From NCBI RefSeq assembly GCF_014190915.1, contig NZ_JACHVU010000007.1, positions 221,579-285,578 of the forward strand: a stretch of 64,000 nucleotides of DNA. The letters run 5' to 3'. Positions 53,157-63,909 of the stretch are shown in pieces. This DNA is from Mycolicibacterium iranicum (GTDB lineage Bacteria > Actinomycetota > Actinomycetes > Mycobacteriales > Mycobacteriaceae). Both the position numbers and the translations under genes were made by a program. Every line of letters starts with the position of its first letter. The first letter of the stretch is position 1. Below the pieces are notes generated by a model. That model ran no database searches. It saw only the letters and a program-made list of their open reading frames with translations, and was not told where the DNA came from.

Positions 53157-55163
53157 ATGGAGGTCACTGAGCTGTTGGCCACCGCGGTGGCCGCGCTGGG
53201 CGGCGCCGAGCGCACCGGCCAGATCGAGATGGCCCAGGCGGTGGCGCGCGCATTCACCACCGGGGAGCATCTCGCGGTCCAGGCGGGCACCGGAACCGGC
53301 AAGTCCCTGGCCTACCTCGTCCCGGCCATCGCGCACAGCCTCAACGACAACCGGCCCGTCGTCGTGTCCACGGCGACCATCGCGCTGCAGCGCCAGCTCG
53401 TGGACCGCGACCTCCCCCGCCTCGCCGACTCGCTGACGGGCGCCCTCCCCCGCAGGCCGGTCTTCGCGTTGCTCAAGGGTCGCTCGAATTACCTGTGTCT
53501 GAACAAGATTCACAACGGCGCGGCGGGCGGCGAGCCCGACGACGTCCCGCAGGAGGAGTTGTTCTCGCCGGTCGCCGCCAGCGCGCTGGGGCGCGACGTC
53601 AAGCGGCTGACCGAGTGGTCGGACACCACCGCCACCGGTGACCGCGACGAGCTGAAACCCGGTGTCGCCGATCGGTCGTGGTCACAGGTCAGCGTGTCGG
53701 CGCGGGAGTGCATCGGGGTGTCGCGCTGCCCGTTCGGCACCGACTGCTTCTCCGAGCGGGCCCGGGAGCGCGCGGGCCAGGCCGACGTGGTGGTCACCAA
53801 CCACGCCCTGCTGGCCATCGACGCGATCGGCGACGCCAACATCCTGCCCGAACACGAACTGCTGGTGGTCGACGAAGCCCACGAACTGGTCGACCGGGTC
53901 ACCAGCGTGGCCACCGCCGAGCTCTCGGCCACCTCCCTGGGCGTGGCCCAGCGCCGCGCCGCCCGGGTCGTGACTCCGGAACTGGCACAACGACTTGAGG
54001 CGGCCGCCGCCACGCTGACCTCGGCGATCTTCGACGCCCCTGCCGGGCGCATCGACGTCCTGGACGACGAACTCGCGAGCTACCTCACCGTGGTGCGCGA
54101 CGCCGCGCACGCCGCCCGTACCGCGGTCGACACCGCGCGCACCGACCCCAAGACCACGTCGGCGCGCGCCGAGGCCGCCACCGCGCTGGTCGATGTCGCG
54201 GACACGGCGTCGCGCATCCTCGATTCGTTCGTGCCCGCGATCCCCGATCGCACCGACGTCGTATGGCTCGAACACATCGAGGACACCAGGTCCGGCAGAC
54301 GCACGCTTCTGCGGGTGGCGCCCCTGTCGGTGGCAGGGTTGTTGCGCTGCAGGCTCTTCGGGCAGTCCACGGCGGTGCTGACCTCGGCGACGCTGACCAT
54401 CGGTGGCAGCTTCGACTCGATGGCCTCGGCATGGGGCCTGTCCGGAAAGGCCAGGCAGGACGGGACCGGAGACGACGGGGCCCGGGAGCCGGGGTGGCGG
54501 GGGCTCGACGTCGGATCGCCGTTCGACCACGGCACGTCGGGAATCCTCTACGTGGCGGCGCACCTGCCCGCACCCGGCCGGGACGGCACCGGCTCGGCAG
54601 AGCAGCTCGCCGAGATCGCGTCGCTGATCGAGGCGGCCGGCGGCCGCACCCTGGGCCTGTTCTCGTCGATGCGCGCAGCCAAGGCCACCGCCGAGGTGAT
54701 GCGCGGACGCCTGGACACACCGGTGCTGTGCCAGGGGGAGGACAACACCACGGCCCTGGTGCAGCGCTTCGCCGAGGACGAGGCGACCTCACTGTTCGGC
54801 ACGCTGTCGCTGTGGCAGGGCGTCGACGTCCCCGGTCCGTCGTTGTCGCTGGTGCTCATCGACCGCATCCCGTTCCCGCGTCCCGACGATCCGCTGCTGA
54901 CGGCTCGCCAGCGCGCGGTCGCGGCGCGCGGCGGCAACGGCTTCATGGCGGTGGCGGCCAGCCACGCGGCTCTGCTGTTGGCCCAGGGCGCGGGCCGGCT
55001 GTTGCGCCGCGTCGACGACCGCGGGGTGGTCGCCGTACTCGACTCCCGGATGGCCACGGCGCGCTACAGCAACTTCCTGCGGGCATCCCTGCCGCCGTTC
55101 TGGGCGACGACGGACAGCGGTGCTGTGTGCGCGGCGCTGCGACGCCTCCACGGGACGGAATGA
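53157..55163 (+). CDS. dinG: DinG-family ATP-dependent DNA helicase
   Basis: 668 residues from ATG 53157, six bases after pncB. XPD-like superfamily 2 helicase: Walker A QAGTGTGKS (42-50), DEAH box 239-242, and the four Fe-S cluster cysteines Cys114, Cys185, Cys191 and Cys197. The C-terminal motifs LFGTLSLWQGVDVPG and GAGRLLRRVDDRGVVAVLDSR complete the motor. It unwinds 5'-overhang duplexes, R-loops and G-quadruplexes in repair. Probably co-transcribed with pncB. A hairpin 4 bases after the stop may terminate the unit. Confidence 0.95.
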   Translation: MEVTELLATAVAALGGAERTGQIEMAQAVARAFTTGEHLAVQAGTGTGKSLAYLVPAIAHSLNDNRPVVVSTATIALQRQLVDRDLPRLADSLTGALPRRPVFALLKGRSNYLCLNKIHNGAAGGEPDDVPQEELFSPVAASALGRDVKRLTEWSDTTATGDRDELKPGVADRSWSQVSVSARECIGVSRCPFGTDCFSERARERAGQADVVVTNHALLAIDAIGDANILPEHELLVVDEAHELVDRVTSVATAELSATSLGVAQRRAARVVTPELAQRLEAAAATLTSAIFDAPAGRIDVLDDELASYLTVVRDAAHAARTAVDTARTDPKTTSARAEAATALVDVADTASRILDSFVPAIPDRTDVVWLEHIEDTRSGRRTLLRVAPLSVAGLLRCRLFGQSTAVLTSATLTIGGSFDSMASAWGLSGKARQDGTGDDGAREPGWRGLDVGSPFDHGTSGILYVAAHLPAPGRDGTGSAEQLAEIASLIEAAGGRTLGLFSSMRAAKATAEVMRGRLDTPVLCQGEDNTTALVQRFAEDEATSLFGTLSLWQGVDVPGPSLSLVLIDRIPFPRPDDPLLTARQRAVAARGGNGFMAVAASHAALLLAQGAGRLLRRVDDRGVVAVLDSRMATARYSNFLRASLPPFWATTDSGAVCAALRRLHGTE

Positions 55164-55166
55164 ACG

Positions 55167-55188
55167 GACTGCCCCGATAAGGGCGGTC
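55167..55188 (+). terminator. Hairpin after dinG
   Basis: GACTGCCC (55167-55174) pairs with GGGCGGTC (55181-55188) around CGATAA, with one G-U pair, four bases after the dinG stop. There is no T-tract, as is common for mycobacterial terminators. Confidence 0.5.
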
Positions 55189-55269
55189 AGCGGCAGGAAT
55201 TCACTATTCTGACCTGAAGTTCGGCCGACGGCCACCAGGCCGCTGCGCCATTGACGAAAGGCAGCGTGC

Positions 55270-56727
55270 ATGGGCCCGTCGACACATTCGAGGCGGCTAC
55301 TGGGCGCCACGATCGCCGCGTGCACGGTGCTGATCGGCACCGCATGCTCAACCACGTTGCAGGGCAACGCCGTATCGGTGTTCGACGACCCGTTCCGCGT
55401 GGCGGGTATGCCGGCGACCGACGGGCCCACCGGCGTGCGACCGAACGCCGAGGGCCCCGACCGCGACGTCGAGGGCACCGACGGCGGCGAGATCGACGAG
55501 TTGGCCGCAAGCGCGATCAGCGACATCGAGGACTACTGGTCGACGGCCTACGAAGAGACCTTCGACGAGCCGTTCAAGCCGGTGGCCGAGCTGATCTCCT
55601 GGGACGCCAACGGCTTCGACGGCGAATTCTGTGGGGAGGACACCTACGGACTGGTCAACGCGGGCTACTGCTACGCCGACCGGACCATCGGCTGGGATCG
55701 CGGTGAACTGCTGCCCGGATTGCAGCGCGCCCACGGCGACATGGGGGTGGTGATGGTCCTCGCCCACGAGTACGGCCACGCGGTGGCCCGCCTCTCGGGT
55801 CTGTCCGGCAAGGAGACCCCCACCCTCGTCGCCGAGCAGCAGGCCGACTGCTTTGCCGGGACCTACATGCGGTGGGTCGCCGAGGACTCGTCGCCGCGCT
55901 TCACGCTGAGCACCGGCGAGGGCCTCAACACCGTGCTGGCCGGCGTCATCTCGTTCCGCGATCCACTGCTCAACGAGGATGACCCCGACGTCGGATTCGA
56001 CGAGCACGGTTCGGCGTTCGAGCGGCTTTCCGCCTTCCAGTTCGGCTTCACCGACGGCCCGTCGGCGTGCGCGGCCATCGACCTGAAGGAGATCGGCCAG
56101 CGGCGTGGCGAGCTTCCGGTGCTGCTGCCCGGAGACCAGACCGGTGAGCTTCCGGTCACCGAGGACTCCACCCGCTCGATCGTCGATGCCATGGGAATCC
56201 TGTTCTCCCCCAACGATCCACCCGCGCTGAGCTTCGAGGCCGACGAGGCGCAGGCGTGCGCCGACGCCCGGCCCAGCCCACCGGCGTCCTTCTGTCCCGC
56301 GACCAACACGATCGTCGTCGATCTGCCCGGCCTCGAAGAGATGGGCGCCCAGGCCGACCCCGAGGACGGCGCCAGCCTCGCGACCGGAGACAACTCCGCC
56401 TACTCCGTGCTCGTCTCGCGCTACATGCTCGCCATCCAGCAGCAGCACGGCGGCGTCGCGCTCGACAACGCCGAGGCCGCCCTGCGCACCGCCTGCCTGA
56501 CGGGGGTGGCGACGGCGAAGATGACTCAGGCCGTGGAAACCCAGGACGGCGAGACGATCGCGCTGACCGCGGGCGACATCGACGAGGCCGTGTCGGGCAT
56601 CCTCACCAACGGTCTGGCGGCCAGCGACATCAACGGCGACTCGGTACCGTCGGGTTTCTCCCGCATCGACGCCTTCCGGCTCGGTGTGCTCAGCGACGAG
56701 GACCGCTGCTTCAAGCGATTCCCGTAG
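55270..56727 (+). CDS. Secreted zinc metallopeptidase lipoprotein
   Basis: 485 residues from ATG 55270. A signal peptide with lipobox IGTAC (Cys26) places it on the outer face of the membrane. The zinc motif HEYGH (His166, His170) is followed by a Glu in LVAEQQADCFAG, the pattern of neutral zinc metallopeptidases of the YpfJ/COG2321 type. The paired cysteines in GEFCGEDTYG and NAGYCYADR could form a disulfide. Target unknown, probably envelope proteins. Monocistronic between dinG and the convergent glgP. Confidence 0.9.
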   Translation: MGPSTHSRRLLGATIAACTVLIGTACSTTLQGNAVSVFDDPFRVAGMPATDGPTGVRPNAEGPDRDVEGTDGGEIDELAASAISDIEDYWSTAYEETFDEPFKPVAELISWDANGFDGEFCGEDTYGLVNAGYCYADRTIGWDRGELLPGLQRAHGDMGVVMVLAHEYGHAVARLSGLSGKETPTLVAEQQADCFAGTYMRWVAEDSSPRFTLSTGEGLNTVLAGVISFRDPLLNEDDPDVGFDEHGSAFERLSAFQFGFTDGPSACAAIDLKEIGQRRGELPVLLPGDQTGELPVTEDSTRSIVDAMGILFSPNDPPALSFEADEAQACADARPSPPASFCPATNTIVVDLPGLEEMGAQADPEDGASLATGDNSAYSVLVSRYMLAIQQQHGGVALDNAEAALRTACLTGVATAKMTQAVETQDGETIALTAGDIDEAVSGILTNGLAASDINGDSVPSGFSRIDAFRLGVLSDEDRCFKRFP

Positions 56728-56733
56728 CCGGCA

Positions 56734-59364
56734 TCACGCCAGGGTCACCAGGCCGAGTTCGTTGTCCGCGGCCAGCAGCCGGTGGTGCGGCAGGACTCGG
56801 ACGGTGTAGCCGACCGAACCTGCGAAGGGCAGCGGCGTCGTCGCCGTGAAGATCTCGTTGCCGCTGTCCGACGTGCCCGTGTGGGTCATCGGCACGCTCG
56901 CGGGATCGACGAGGGCGTCACCCCCGTCGACCCGGCCGAGCACCGCCTGCACGGTCACCTCATCAGGACTCAGGCCACCCAGATCGACCTGCGCCGTCAA
57001 CGTCAGCTCGGAGCCCAGCAGGGGCACGTCGGGAAGTCCGTAGCTGTCGACCTCGGCGATCTTGATCTGCGGCCACGCCTGCTCGACGCGGCGCCGGTAA
57101 CCGGCCAGTTCGCGCGCCGCCCCGAACGGCACCGCAAATTCCGCTCCGCCCGAGTGGGCCGGTTCGATCACCTCGCGCAGCGATTGCGCCGCCGGCAGGT
57201 AGTACTTCTGGGTGTAGTCGCGAACCATGCGCGAGGCCAACACCTTTGGGCCCAGAGCCTGCAGGGTGTGGCGCACCATCTCGACCCAGCGGGTCGGTAC
57301 GCCGTGCTCGTCGCGGTCGTAGAACTTCGGCGCCACGGCCCGCTCGAGGAGGTCGTACAGTGCGGACGCCTCCAGGTCGTCGCGCCGGTTCTCGTCGATC
57401 AGACCGTCGGCGGTCGGGATCTCCCAGCCGTTCTCGCCGTCGAACCACTCGTCCCACCAGCCGTCGCGGATCGACAGGTTCAGCCCGCCGTTGAGCGCGC
57501 TCTTCATCCCCGAGGTGCCGCAGGCCTCGAGCGGACGCAACGGGTTGTTCAGCCAGACGTCGCAGCCGTGGTAGAGCTTTCGGGCCATCGACATGTCGTA
57601 GTCGGGCAGGAACGCGATCCGGTGGCGCAGGTCTTCGCGGTCGGCGAACCTGACGACCTGCTGGATGAGAGCCTTGCCGCCGTCGTCGGCGGGGTGCGAC
57701 TTGCCGGCCACGATCAGCTGCACCGGGTGCTTGTCGTCGAGAAGCATCTTCGCGAGCCGGTCGGGATCGCGCAGCATCAGCGTCAACCGCTTGTAGGTCG
57801 GCACGCGGCGGGCGAATCCGATGGTCAGCGCGTCGGGATCGAAAGCGTTGGCGATCCAACCCAATTCGGCGTCCGAGGCACCGCGCTCCAGCCAGGACCT
57901 GCGCAGTCGCGCCCGGATGTCGTCGACGAGTGCGGCGCGCAGCTGCGAGCGGATCCACCACAGGTGCCCCGGGTCGACCTCCTGCAGCCGCTGCCACGTC
58001 TCCGGCTCGGTCAGCGAACTCAGGTCCTCGCTGCCGATGAGTTCGCGCCCCAGCTGCAGCCACTGCGGCGCCGCCCATGTCGGGGCATGCACGCCGTTGG
58101 TGATGGACCCGATCGGAACCTCCACGGGATCGAACCCGGCCCAGAGCTCGTTGAACATCTCGCGGCTGACGCGACCGTGCAGCAGGGATACGCCGTTCGC
58201 GCGCTGGGCCAGCCGCAGCCCCATGTGGGCCATGTTGAACTTGGACGGATCGTCCTCGGCGCCGAAGGCGACGATGCGTTCCAGGGGGACGCCGGGCAGC
58301 AGCCGCGAGCCGCCCCCTGCCGCGCCGCCCGCCGCCGGACCGAAGTACCGCTCGACCATGTCGACCGGGAACCGGTCGATACCGGCGGCCACCGGGGTGT
58401 GCGTGGTGAACACCGTCGATGCCCGCACCACCGCCAGTGCCGTGTCGAAGTCCAGGCCCGCCTCGATGAGCTCGCGGATGCGCTCGGCGCCCAGGAATCC
58501 GGCGTGGCCCTCGTTCATGTGGAACACCTCGGGCGCGGGCAGGCCTTCGATCTCGGTGAACGCGCGGATCGCTCGCACGCCGCCGATGCCGGCCAGGATC
58601 TCCTGCTTGATCCGGTGCTCCTGATCGCCGCCGTACAGGCGGTCGGTCACCGATCGCAGCTCGTGCTCGTTCTCTGGGATGTCAGAATCGAGCAGCAGCA
58701 ACGGAATTCGACCGACCTGGGCGATCCACACCTGCGCGTGCAGCTGCGCCCCTTCGGGCAGGGCGAGCCGGATCAGCACCGGGGCGCCCTGGCGATCGGT
58801 CAGCAGCCGCAGCGGCAAGCCCTGCGGATCCAACGCCGGATAGCTCTCGCGCTGCCAGCCGTCGGCGGTCAGGGACTGCCGGAAATACCCGGAGCGGTAG
58901 TGCAGGCCGACGGCGATCAGGGGCAGGCCGAGATCCGAGGCGGACTTCAGATGGTCACCGGCCAGGATGCCCAAACCGCCGGAGTAGTTCGGCAGGACCT
59001 CGGCGACGCCGAACTCCATGGAGAAGTACGCGATGCCCTTCGGCAATTCCGCGGAGTGGTCGTCGGCGAGCTGCTGATACCAGAGCGCACGCGTCAGGTA
59101 GTTGTCCAGATCGGCGGCCAGCGCGTCGAGGCGGCGCACGAAGGATTCGTCGCGGGCGAGCTCCTCCAGCCGCTTCGGTGCGACCTGACCGAGCATGGCG
59201 ACCGGGTCCTGGCCGACGTGCTTCCACACGGTCGGGTCGATGGCCTCGAAGAGGTCCTGCGTGGGTTTGTCCCAGGACCAGCGCAGATTGACGGAGAGCC
59301 GCTCGAGCGCGGCCAACTGCTCGGGAAGGTGAGCGCGGACGGTGAATCTGCGGAGTGCTTTCAC
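56734..59364 (-). CDS. glgP: Alpha-glucan (maltodextrin) phosphorylase
   Basis: 876 residues from GTG 59364. An N-terminal DUF3417 domain (about 1-110: LPEQLAALERLSVNLRWSWDKPTQDLFEAI) precedes the glycosyltransferase family 35 barrel. EACGTSGMKSALNGGLNLSIRDGWWDEW contains the PLP-binding Lys, and VHAPTWAAP and RFADREDLRHRIAFLPDYD are conserved. It releases glucose-1-phosphate from alpha-1,4-glucan, opposing the divergent glgE-glgB pair. Matches the Rv1328 position. A leaderless -10 precedes the start. Confidence 0.96.
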   Translation of the reverse strand: MKALRRFTVRAHLPEQLAALERLSVNLRWSWDKPTQDLFEAIDPTVWKHVGQDPVAMLGQVAPKRLEELARDESFVRRLDALAADLDNYLTRALWYQQLADDHSAELPKGIAYFSMEFGVAEVLPNYSGGLGILAGDHLKSASDLGLPLIAVGLHYRSGYFRQSLTADGWQRESYPALDPQGLPLRLLTDRQGAPVLIRLALPEGAQLHAQVWIAQVGRIPLLLLDSDIPENEHELRSVTDRLYGGDQEHRIKQEILAGIGGVRAIRAFTEIEGLPAPEVFHMNEGHAGFLGAERIRELIEAGLDFDTALAVVRASTVFTTHTPVAAGIDRFPVDMVERYFGPAAGGAAGGGSRLLPGVPLERIVAFGAEDDPSKFNMAHMGLRLAQRANGVSLLHGRVSREMFNELWAGFDPVEVPIGSITNGVHAPTWAAPQWLQLGRELIGSEDLSSLTEPETWQRLQEVDPGHLWWIRSQLRAALVDDIRARLRRSWLERGASDAELGWIANAFDPDALTIGFARRVPTYKRLTLMLRDPDRLAKMLLDDKHPVQLIVAGKSHPADDGGKALIQQVVRFADREDLRHRIAFLPDYDMSMARKLYHGCDVWLNNPLRPLEACGTSGMKSALNGGLNLSIRDGWWDEWFDGENGWEIPTADGLIDENRRDDLEASALYDLLERAVAPKFYDRDEHGVPTRWVEMVRHTLQALGPKVLASRMVRDYTQKYYLPAAQSLREVIEPAHSGGAEFAVPFGAARELAGYRRRVEQAWPQIKIAEVDSYGLPDVPLLGSELTLTAQVDLGGLSPDEVTVQAVLGRVDGGDALVDPASVPMTHTGTSDSGNEIFTATTPLPFAGSVGYTVRVLPHHRLLAADNELGLVTLA

Positions 59365-59372
59365 GCGAGTTC

Positions 59373-59378
59373 ACCTTA
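59373..59378 (-). promoter_or_regulatory. -10-like TAAGGT, leaderless glgP promoter
   Basis: On the minus strand TAAGGT lies eight bases before GTG 59364. The rest of the 210-base gap to glgE (59365-59574) also holds GGTATAGG near 59471 as a possible forward -10, and no repeat. Confidence 0.45.
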
Positions 59379-59574
59379 CTGCCGTCCCCGGCGCCGTGGC
59401 GGGGGATGGTCAGGTCCGCGATTCTTCGCCGCCATCGATGACCGGCAGGAGGTTGGACCGGACACTACGGTGGGTATAGGCGCGACAGGGCTAGATCGAG
59501 CTGTACACGAGACCAGACAACGACGCGCGCGGCATGTGCCGTGCGGCAGATTCGAGTGGTAGGGAGAGTCGCTG

Positions 59575-61665
59575 GTGACCGCCGGTCGTATCGAGATCGA
59601 TGACGTCCAGCCCGTGGTTTCCCACGGGCGTTTTCCCGCCAAGGCCGTCGTCGGCGAAATAATGCCGGTGTCGGCCACGGTGTGGCGTGAGGGACATGAC
59701 GCCGTGGCGGCCACGCTGGTCGTGCGCTATCACGGCACCGACTATCCGGCGCTGGCCGATGAGCCGCCGGGCCGGGTGCGCGCACCGGAGGCGGTGCCGA
59801 TCCAGGAGGTCGTCAAAACCCGGGAACGGGGCAGGCCCCTTGCGCTGCCGATGGCGACGGGGCGGACGCCCGACGTGTTCCACGGCCAGTTCAGCCCTGA
59901 TGCGGTCGGGCTCTGGACGTACCGGGTGGACGGCTGGAGCGATCCGATCGCGACCTGGCGGCACAACGTGATCGCCAAGCTCGACGCCGGTCAGAGTGAG
60001 GCCGAGCTGGACAACGACCTTCGGGTCGGTGCGCGTCTGCTGGACCGCGCCGCTACCGGTGTCCCGCGCCAGGACCGCTATCCGCTGGCCGAGGCGGCGG
60101 CACGCCTGCGCGAGCCCGGGGACCCGTTCTACCGCGCCGGCGGGGCGCTGGCTCCCGAGATCACCGAATTGCTCGACCAGTTCCCGCTGCGTGAGCTGAT
60201 CACCCGCGGCAAGCAGTACGGCGTCTGGGTGGACCGGCCCCTCGCCCGGTTCAGCTCGTGGTACGAGTTCTTCCCGCGCTCGACGGGCAGCTGGGACCCC
60301 TCCGGCAACCCCGTTCACGGCACCTTCGCCACCGCGACCAAGGCCCTGCCGCGGGTGGCGCGGATGAACTTCGACATCGTCTACCTCCCGCCGATCCATC
60401 CGATCGGCAAAGTGCATCGCAAGGGTCGCAACAACAGCGTCACCGCCGCTCCCGGAGACGTCGGCTCGCCCTGGGCCATCGGCAGCGACGAGGGCGGACA
60501 CGACGCGGTACACCCCGACCTCGGCACGATCGAGGACTTCGACGACTTCGTCAGCGCGGCTCGCGACGAAGGCCTCGAGGTCGCCCTCGACCTGGCGTTG
60601 CAGTGCGCCCCGGACCACCCGTGGGCGCGCGACCACCCCGAGTGGTTCACGGTGCTGCCCGACGGCACCATCGCCTACGCGGAGAATCCGCCGAAGAAAT
60701 ACCAGGACATCTATCCGCTGAACTTCGACAACGACCCGACCGGTCTCTACGAAGAGGTCCTCCGGGTCGTCAAGTTCTGGGTGTCGCACGGCGTCAAGGT
60801 GTTTCGCGTGGACAACCCCCACACGAAGCCGCCGAACTTCTGGGCGTGGTTGATCGGCGAGGTCAAGAACATCGACCCCGACGTGCTGTTCCTCGCCGAG
60901 GCGTTCACCCGCCCGGCGCGCCTGTTCGGCCTCGCGAAACTGGGCTACACGCAGTCCTACACGTACTTCACGTGGCGGACGGCCAAGTGGGAACTGACCG
61001 AATTCGGAGAGTCGATCGCCGAGCACGCCGACTACAGCAGGCAGAGCCTGTGGGTGAACACCCCCGACATCCTGCACGAGAGCCTGCAGCACGGCGGCCC
61101 GGGGATGTTCGCCATCCGGGCCGCGCTCGCCGCGACCATGAGCCCCACGTGGGGGGTGTACTCGGGCTTCGAGCTCTTCGAGCACCGCGCGGTCCGCGAA
61201 GGCAGCGAGGAGTACCTCAACTCCGAGAAATACGAGCTGCGCCCCCGCGACTTCGACGCCGCGCTCGCCGACGGGGAGTCGCTGGAACCGTTCATCACCC
61301 GGCTGAACGAGATCCGGCGCATCCACCCTGCGCTGCAGGAGATGCGGACGATCACGTTCCACCACATCGACAACGACGCGCTGCTCGCCTACAGCAAGTT
61401 CGACCCTGTTTCCGGTGATCAGGTCCTCGTGGTGGTGACGATCAACCCGTTCGGGGCCGAGGAAGGCATCCTCTGGCTCGACATGGGTGCGCTCGGAATG
61501 GATCAGCAGGACAGATTCTGGGTACGCGATGAGATCACCGGCGAGGAATACCAGTGGGGGCAGAGCAACTACGTGCGACTCGATCCCGCCCGCGCGGTGG
61601 CACACGTGTTGAACATGCCGCAGATTCCCGCCGACCAACGAGCCCACCTACTGCGTAGGGAGTGA
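59575..61665 (+). CDS. glgE: Alpha-1,4-glucan:maltose-1-phosphate maltosyltransferase
   Basis: 696 residues from GTG 59575, with AGGGAG upstream. GH13_3 enzyme elongating glucan with maltose-1-phosphate made from trehalose (TreS-Mak) or by GlgM. The N-terminal beta domain ([20 protein letters not shown]) is followed by the (beta/alpha)8 barrel: catalytic Asp in [15 protein letters not shown] and Glu in [14 protein letters not shown], then [12 protein letters not shown]. Loss in M. tuberculosis is lethal through maltose-1-phosphate accumulation. Three bases separate it from glgB. Confidence 0.97.
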   Translation: MTAGRIEIDDVQPVVSHGRFPAKAVVGEIMPVSATVWREGHDAVAATLVVRYHGTDYPALADEPPGRVRAPEAVPIQEVVKTRERGRPLALPMATGRTPDVFHGQFSPDAVGLWTYRVDGWSDPIATWRHNVIAKLDAGQSEAELDNDLRVGARLLDRAATGVPRQDRYPLAEAAARLREPGDPFYRAGGALAPEITELLDQFPLRELITRGKQYGVWVDRPLARFSSWYEFFPRSTGSWDPSGNPVHGTFATATKALPRVARMNFDIVYLPPIHPIGKVHRKGRNNSVTAAPGDVGSPWAIGSDEGGHDAVHPDLGTIEDFDDFVSAARDEGLEVALDLALQCAPDHPWARDHPEWFTVLPDGTIAYAENPPKKYQDIYPLNFDNDPTGLYEEVLRVVKFWVSHGVKVFRVDNPHTKPPNFWAWLIGEVKNIDPDVLFLAEAFTRPARLFGLAKLGYTQSYTYFTWRTAKWELTEFGESIAEHADYSRQSLWVNTPDILHESLQHGGPGMFAIRAALAATMSPTWGVYSGFELFEHRAVREGSEEYLNSEKYELRPRDFDAALADGESLEPFITRLNEIRRIHPALQEMRTITFHHIDNDALLAYSKFDPVSGDQVLVVVTINPFGAEEGILWLDMGALGMDQQDRFWVRDEITGEEYQWGQSNYVRLDPARAVAHVLNMPQIPADQRAHLLRRE

Positions 61666-61668
61666 CAC

Positions 61669-63909
61669 ATGACCAAAGCGTCCAAAGTGAAGAAGAAGGT
61701 CGACAGCCCACATCTGCGGCCGCACACCGCCGATCTGAACCGCCTTCTGGCCGGGGAGCACCATGATCCCCACTCCGTTCTCGGCGCCCACGAGTACACC
61801 GACCACACGGTGATCCGGACCTACCGCCCGCACGCCGCAGAGGTCAACGCGGTGATCGGCGGCACCCGATACCCGCTGCAGCACATCGAGGCCGGCGTCT
61901 TCGCCGTCGCGGTACCGTTCACCGACCTGGTGGACTACCGGCTGGAGATCGCCTACGGCGAGGACGACTCCGCGTTCGTCCACACCACCGCCGATGCTTA
62001 TCGCTTCCTGCCGACGCTCGGAGAGATCGACCTGCACCTGTTCGCCGAGGGCCGGCATGAGCGGCTCTGGGAAGTGCTGGGCGCGCACCCGCGCAGCTTC
62101 ACCACCCCCGACGGCGAGGTGACCGGGGTGTCGTTCGCCGTGTGGGCGCCCAACGCCAAGGGCGTCAGCGTCACCGGCGACTTCAATCACTGGGGCAACG
62201 AAGCCCAGATGCGTGTGCTGGGGTCCACCGGGGTGTGGGAGCTCTTCCTGCCCAACTTCCCTGAAGGGGGCCTCTACAAGTTCCGGGTGCACGGGGCCGA
62301 CGGCGCCGTCACCGACCGCGCCGACCCCATGGCCTTCGCCACCGAGATCCCGCCGCAGACCGCGTCGCGCGTCTTCCGCAGCGAATACACCTGGGACGAC
62401 GACGAGTGGATGAGCGGCCGCACGCTGCGCAACCCGGTCTTCGAGCCGATGAGCACCTACGAGGTCCACCTCGGCTCGTGGCGGCCCGGCCTGAGCTACA
62501 CCGAACTGGCCGACCAGCTCACCGAATATCTGCTGGAGCACGGCTTCACCCACGTCGAGATGCTGCCGGTCGCCGAGCACCCCTTCGGCGGCTCCTGGGG
62601 CTACCAGGTCACGTCCTACTACGCGCCGTCCTCGCGCTTCGGCTCCCCCGACGAGTTCCGCTACCTGGTGGACACGCTGCACAAGGCGGGGATCGGGGTC
62701 ATCGTCGACTGGGTGCCCGCCCACTTCCCGAAGGACGCGTGGGCGCTGGGACGGTTCGACGGCACCGCGCTCTACGAGCACGGCGATCCTCGCCGTGGTG
62801 AGCAATTGGATTGGGGCACCTACGTTTTCGACTTCGGCCGGTCGGAGGTGCGAAACTTCCTGGTGGCCAACGCGCTGTACTGGCTGCAGGAGTACCACGT
62901 CGACGGCCTGCGCGTGGATGCCGTCGCCTCGATGCTCTATCTCGACTATTCGCGGCCCGAGGGCGGCTGGTCTCCGAATATCTACGGTGGACGCGAGAAC
63001 CTGGAGGCGGTGCAGTTCCTGCAGGAGATGAACGCCACGGTCCACAAGATCAACCCGGGCGTCGTCACTATCGCCGAGGAATCCACCTCCTGGCCGGGCG
63101 TCACTCGGCCGACAAACCTTGGCGGCCTTGGCTTTTCGATGAAGTGGAACATGGGCTGGATGAACGACACGCTGGAGTTCATCAAGCGTGACCCGATTCA
63201 CCGCAGCTTCCACCACGGCGAGATCACGTTCTCGATGATCTACGCGTTCAGCGAGAACTTCGTGCTGCCCATCAGCCACGACGAAGTCGTGCACGGCAAG
63301 GGCACCCTGTGGGGCCGCATGCCGGGCAACGACCACATGAAGGCCGCCGGCATCCGCAGCCTGCTGGCCTACCAGTGGGCGCACCCGGGCAAGCAGCTGC
63401 TGTTCATGGGGCAGGAGTTCGGCCAGCGCGCGGAGTGGTCCGAAGAGCGCGGCGTCGACTGGTACCAGCTCGACGAGCACGGCTTCTCCGACGGCATCCT
63501 GCGGATGATGACCGACGCCAACGGCATCTACCGCAGCCGTCGCGCCCTGTGGTCGCGGGACACCCAGCCCGAGGGCTACTCCTGGATCGACGCCAACGAC
63601 TCTGCGAACAACGTGCTGAGCTTCCTGCGATTCGGCGACGACGGCTCGATGATGGCGTGCGTGTTCAACTTCTCGGGCGCCGAGCACAGCCGCTACCGGC
63701 TCGGCCTCCCCCACGCCGGGACGTGGCGCGAGGTGCTCAACACCGACTCGGACACCTACCACGGCTCGGGTATCGGCAATTACGGCGCTGTCGAGGCCAC
63801 CGACGAGGCCTGGCACGGCAGGCCGGCGTCTGCAGTCATGGTGCTCCCGCCGCTGTCCGCGCTCTGGTTCGAGCCGGTACAGCCCGAAGAGCCGGGGCAG
63901 CTCACCTAG
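61669..63909 (+). CDS. glgB: 1,4-alpha-glucan branching enzyme
   Basis: 746 residues from ATG 61669. N-terminal N1 and CBM48 domains ([12 protein letters not shown], then [22 protein letters not shown]) precede the GH13 barrel. Nucleophile Asp lies in [17 protein letters not shown], acid/base Glu in [12 protein letters not shown] and His/Asp in [13 protein letters not shown]. It introduces alpha-1,6 branches into the glucan extended by GlgE. Complete gene and standard mycobacterial length; the operon glgE-glgB ends here, with 91 unassigned bases to the window edge. Confidence 0.98.
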   Translation: MTKASKVKKKVDSPHLRPHTADLNRLLAGEHHDPHSVLGAHEYTDHTVIRTYRPHAAEVNAVIGGTRYPLQHIEAGVFAVAVPFTDLVDYRLEIAYGEDDSAFVHTTADAYRFLPTLGEIDLHLFAEGRHERLWEVLGAHPRSFTTPDGEVTGVSFAVWAPNAKGVSVTGDFNHWGNEAQMRVLGSTGVWELFLPNFPEGGLYKFRVHGADGAVTDRADPMAFATEIPPQTASRVFRSEYTWDDDEWMSGRTLRNPVFEPMSTYEVHLGSWRPGLSYTELADQLTEYLLEHGFTHVEMLPVAEHPFGGSWGYQVTSYYAPSSRFGSPDEFRYLVDTLHKAGIGVIVDWVPAHFPKDAWALGRFDGTALYEHGDPRRGEQLDWGTYVFDFGRSEVRNFLVANALYWLQEYHVDGLRVDAVASMLYLDYSRPEGGWSPNIYGGRENLEAVQFLQEMNATVHKINPGVVTIAEESTSWPGVTRPTNLGGLGFSMKWNMGWMNDTLEFIKRDPIHRSFHHGEITFSMIYAFSENFVLPISHDEVVHGKGTLWGRMPGNDHMKAAGIRSLLAYQWAHPGKQLLFMGQEFGQRAEWSEERGVDWYQLDEHGFSDGILRMMTDANGIYRSRRALWSRDTQPEGYSWIDANDSANNVLSFLRFGDDGSMMACVFNFSGAEHSRYRLGLPHAGTWREVLNTDSDTYHGSGIGNYGAVEATDEAWHGRPASAVMVLPPLSALWFEPVQPEEPGQLT

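Noticed and set aside
59491..61647. A 718-codon open frame opposite glgE
   Set aside because: Same reason: antisense to a fully conserved glgE, no ribosome-binding site, and composition typical of a mirrored codon-biased gene.
61648..63816. A 722-codon open frame on the minus strand opposite glgB
   Set aside because: It is the antisense shadow of glgB, common in high-G+C DNA. The translation is low-complexity (Val, Asp, Gly, His, Arg rich) with no family motif, while the plus strand encodes a complete branching enzyme with all catalytic motifs.
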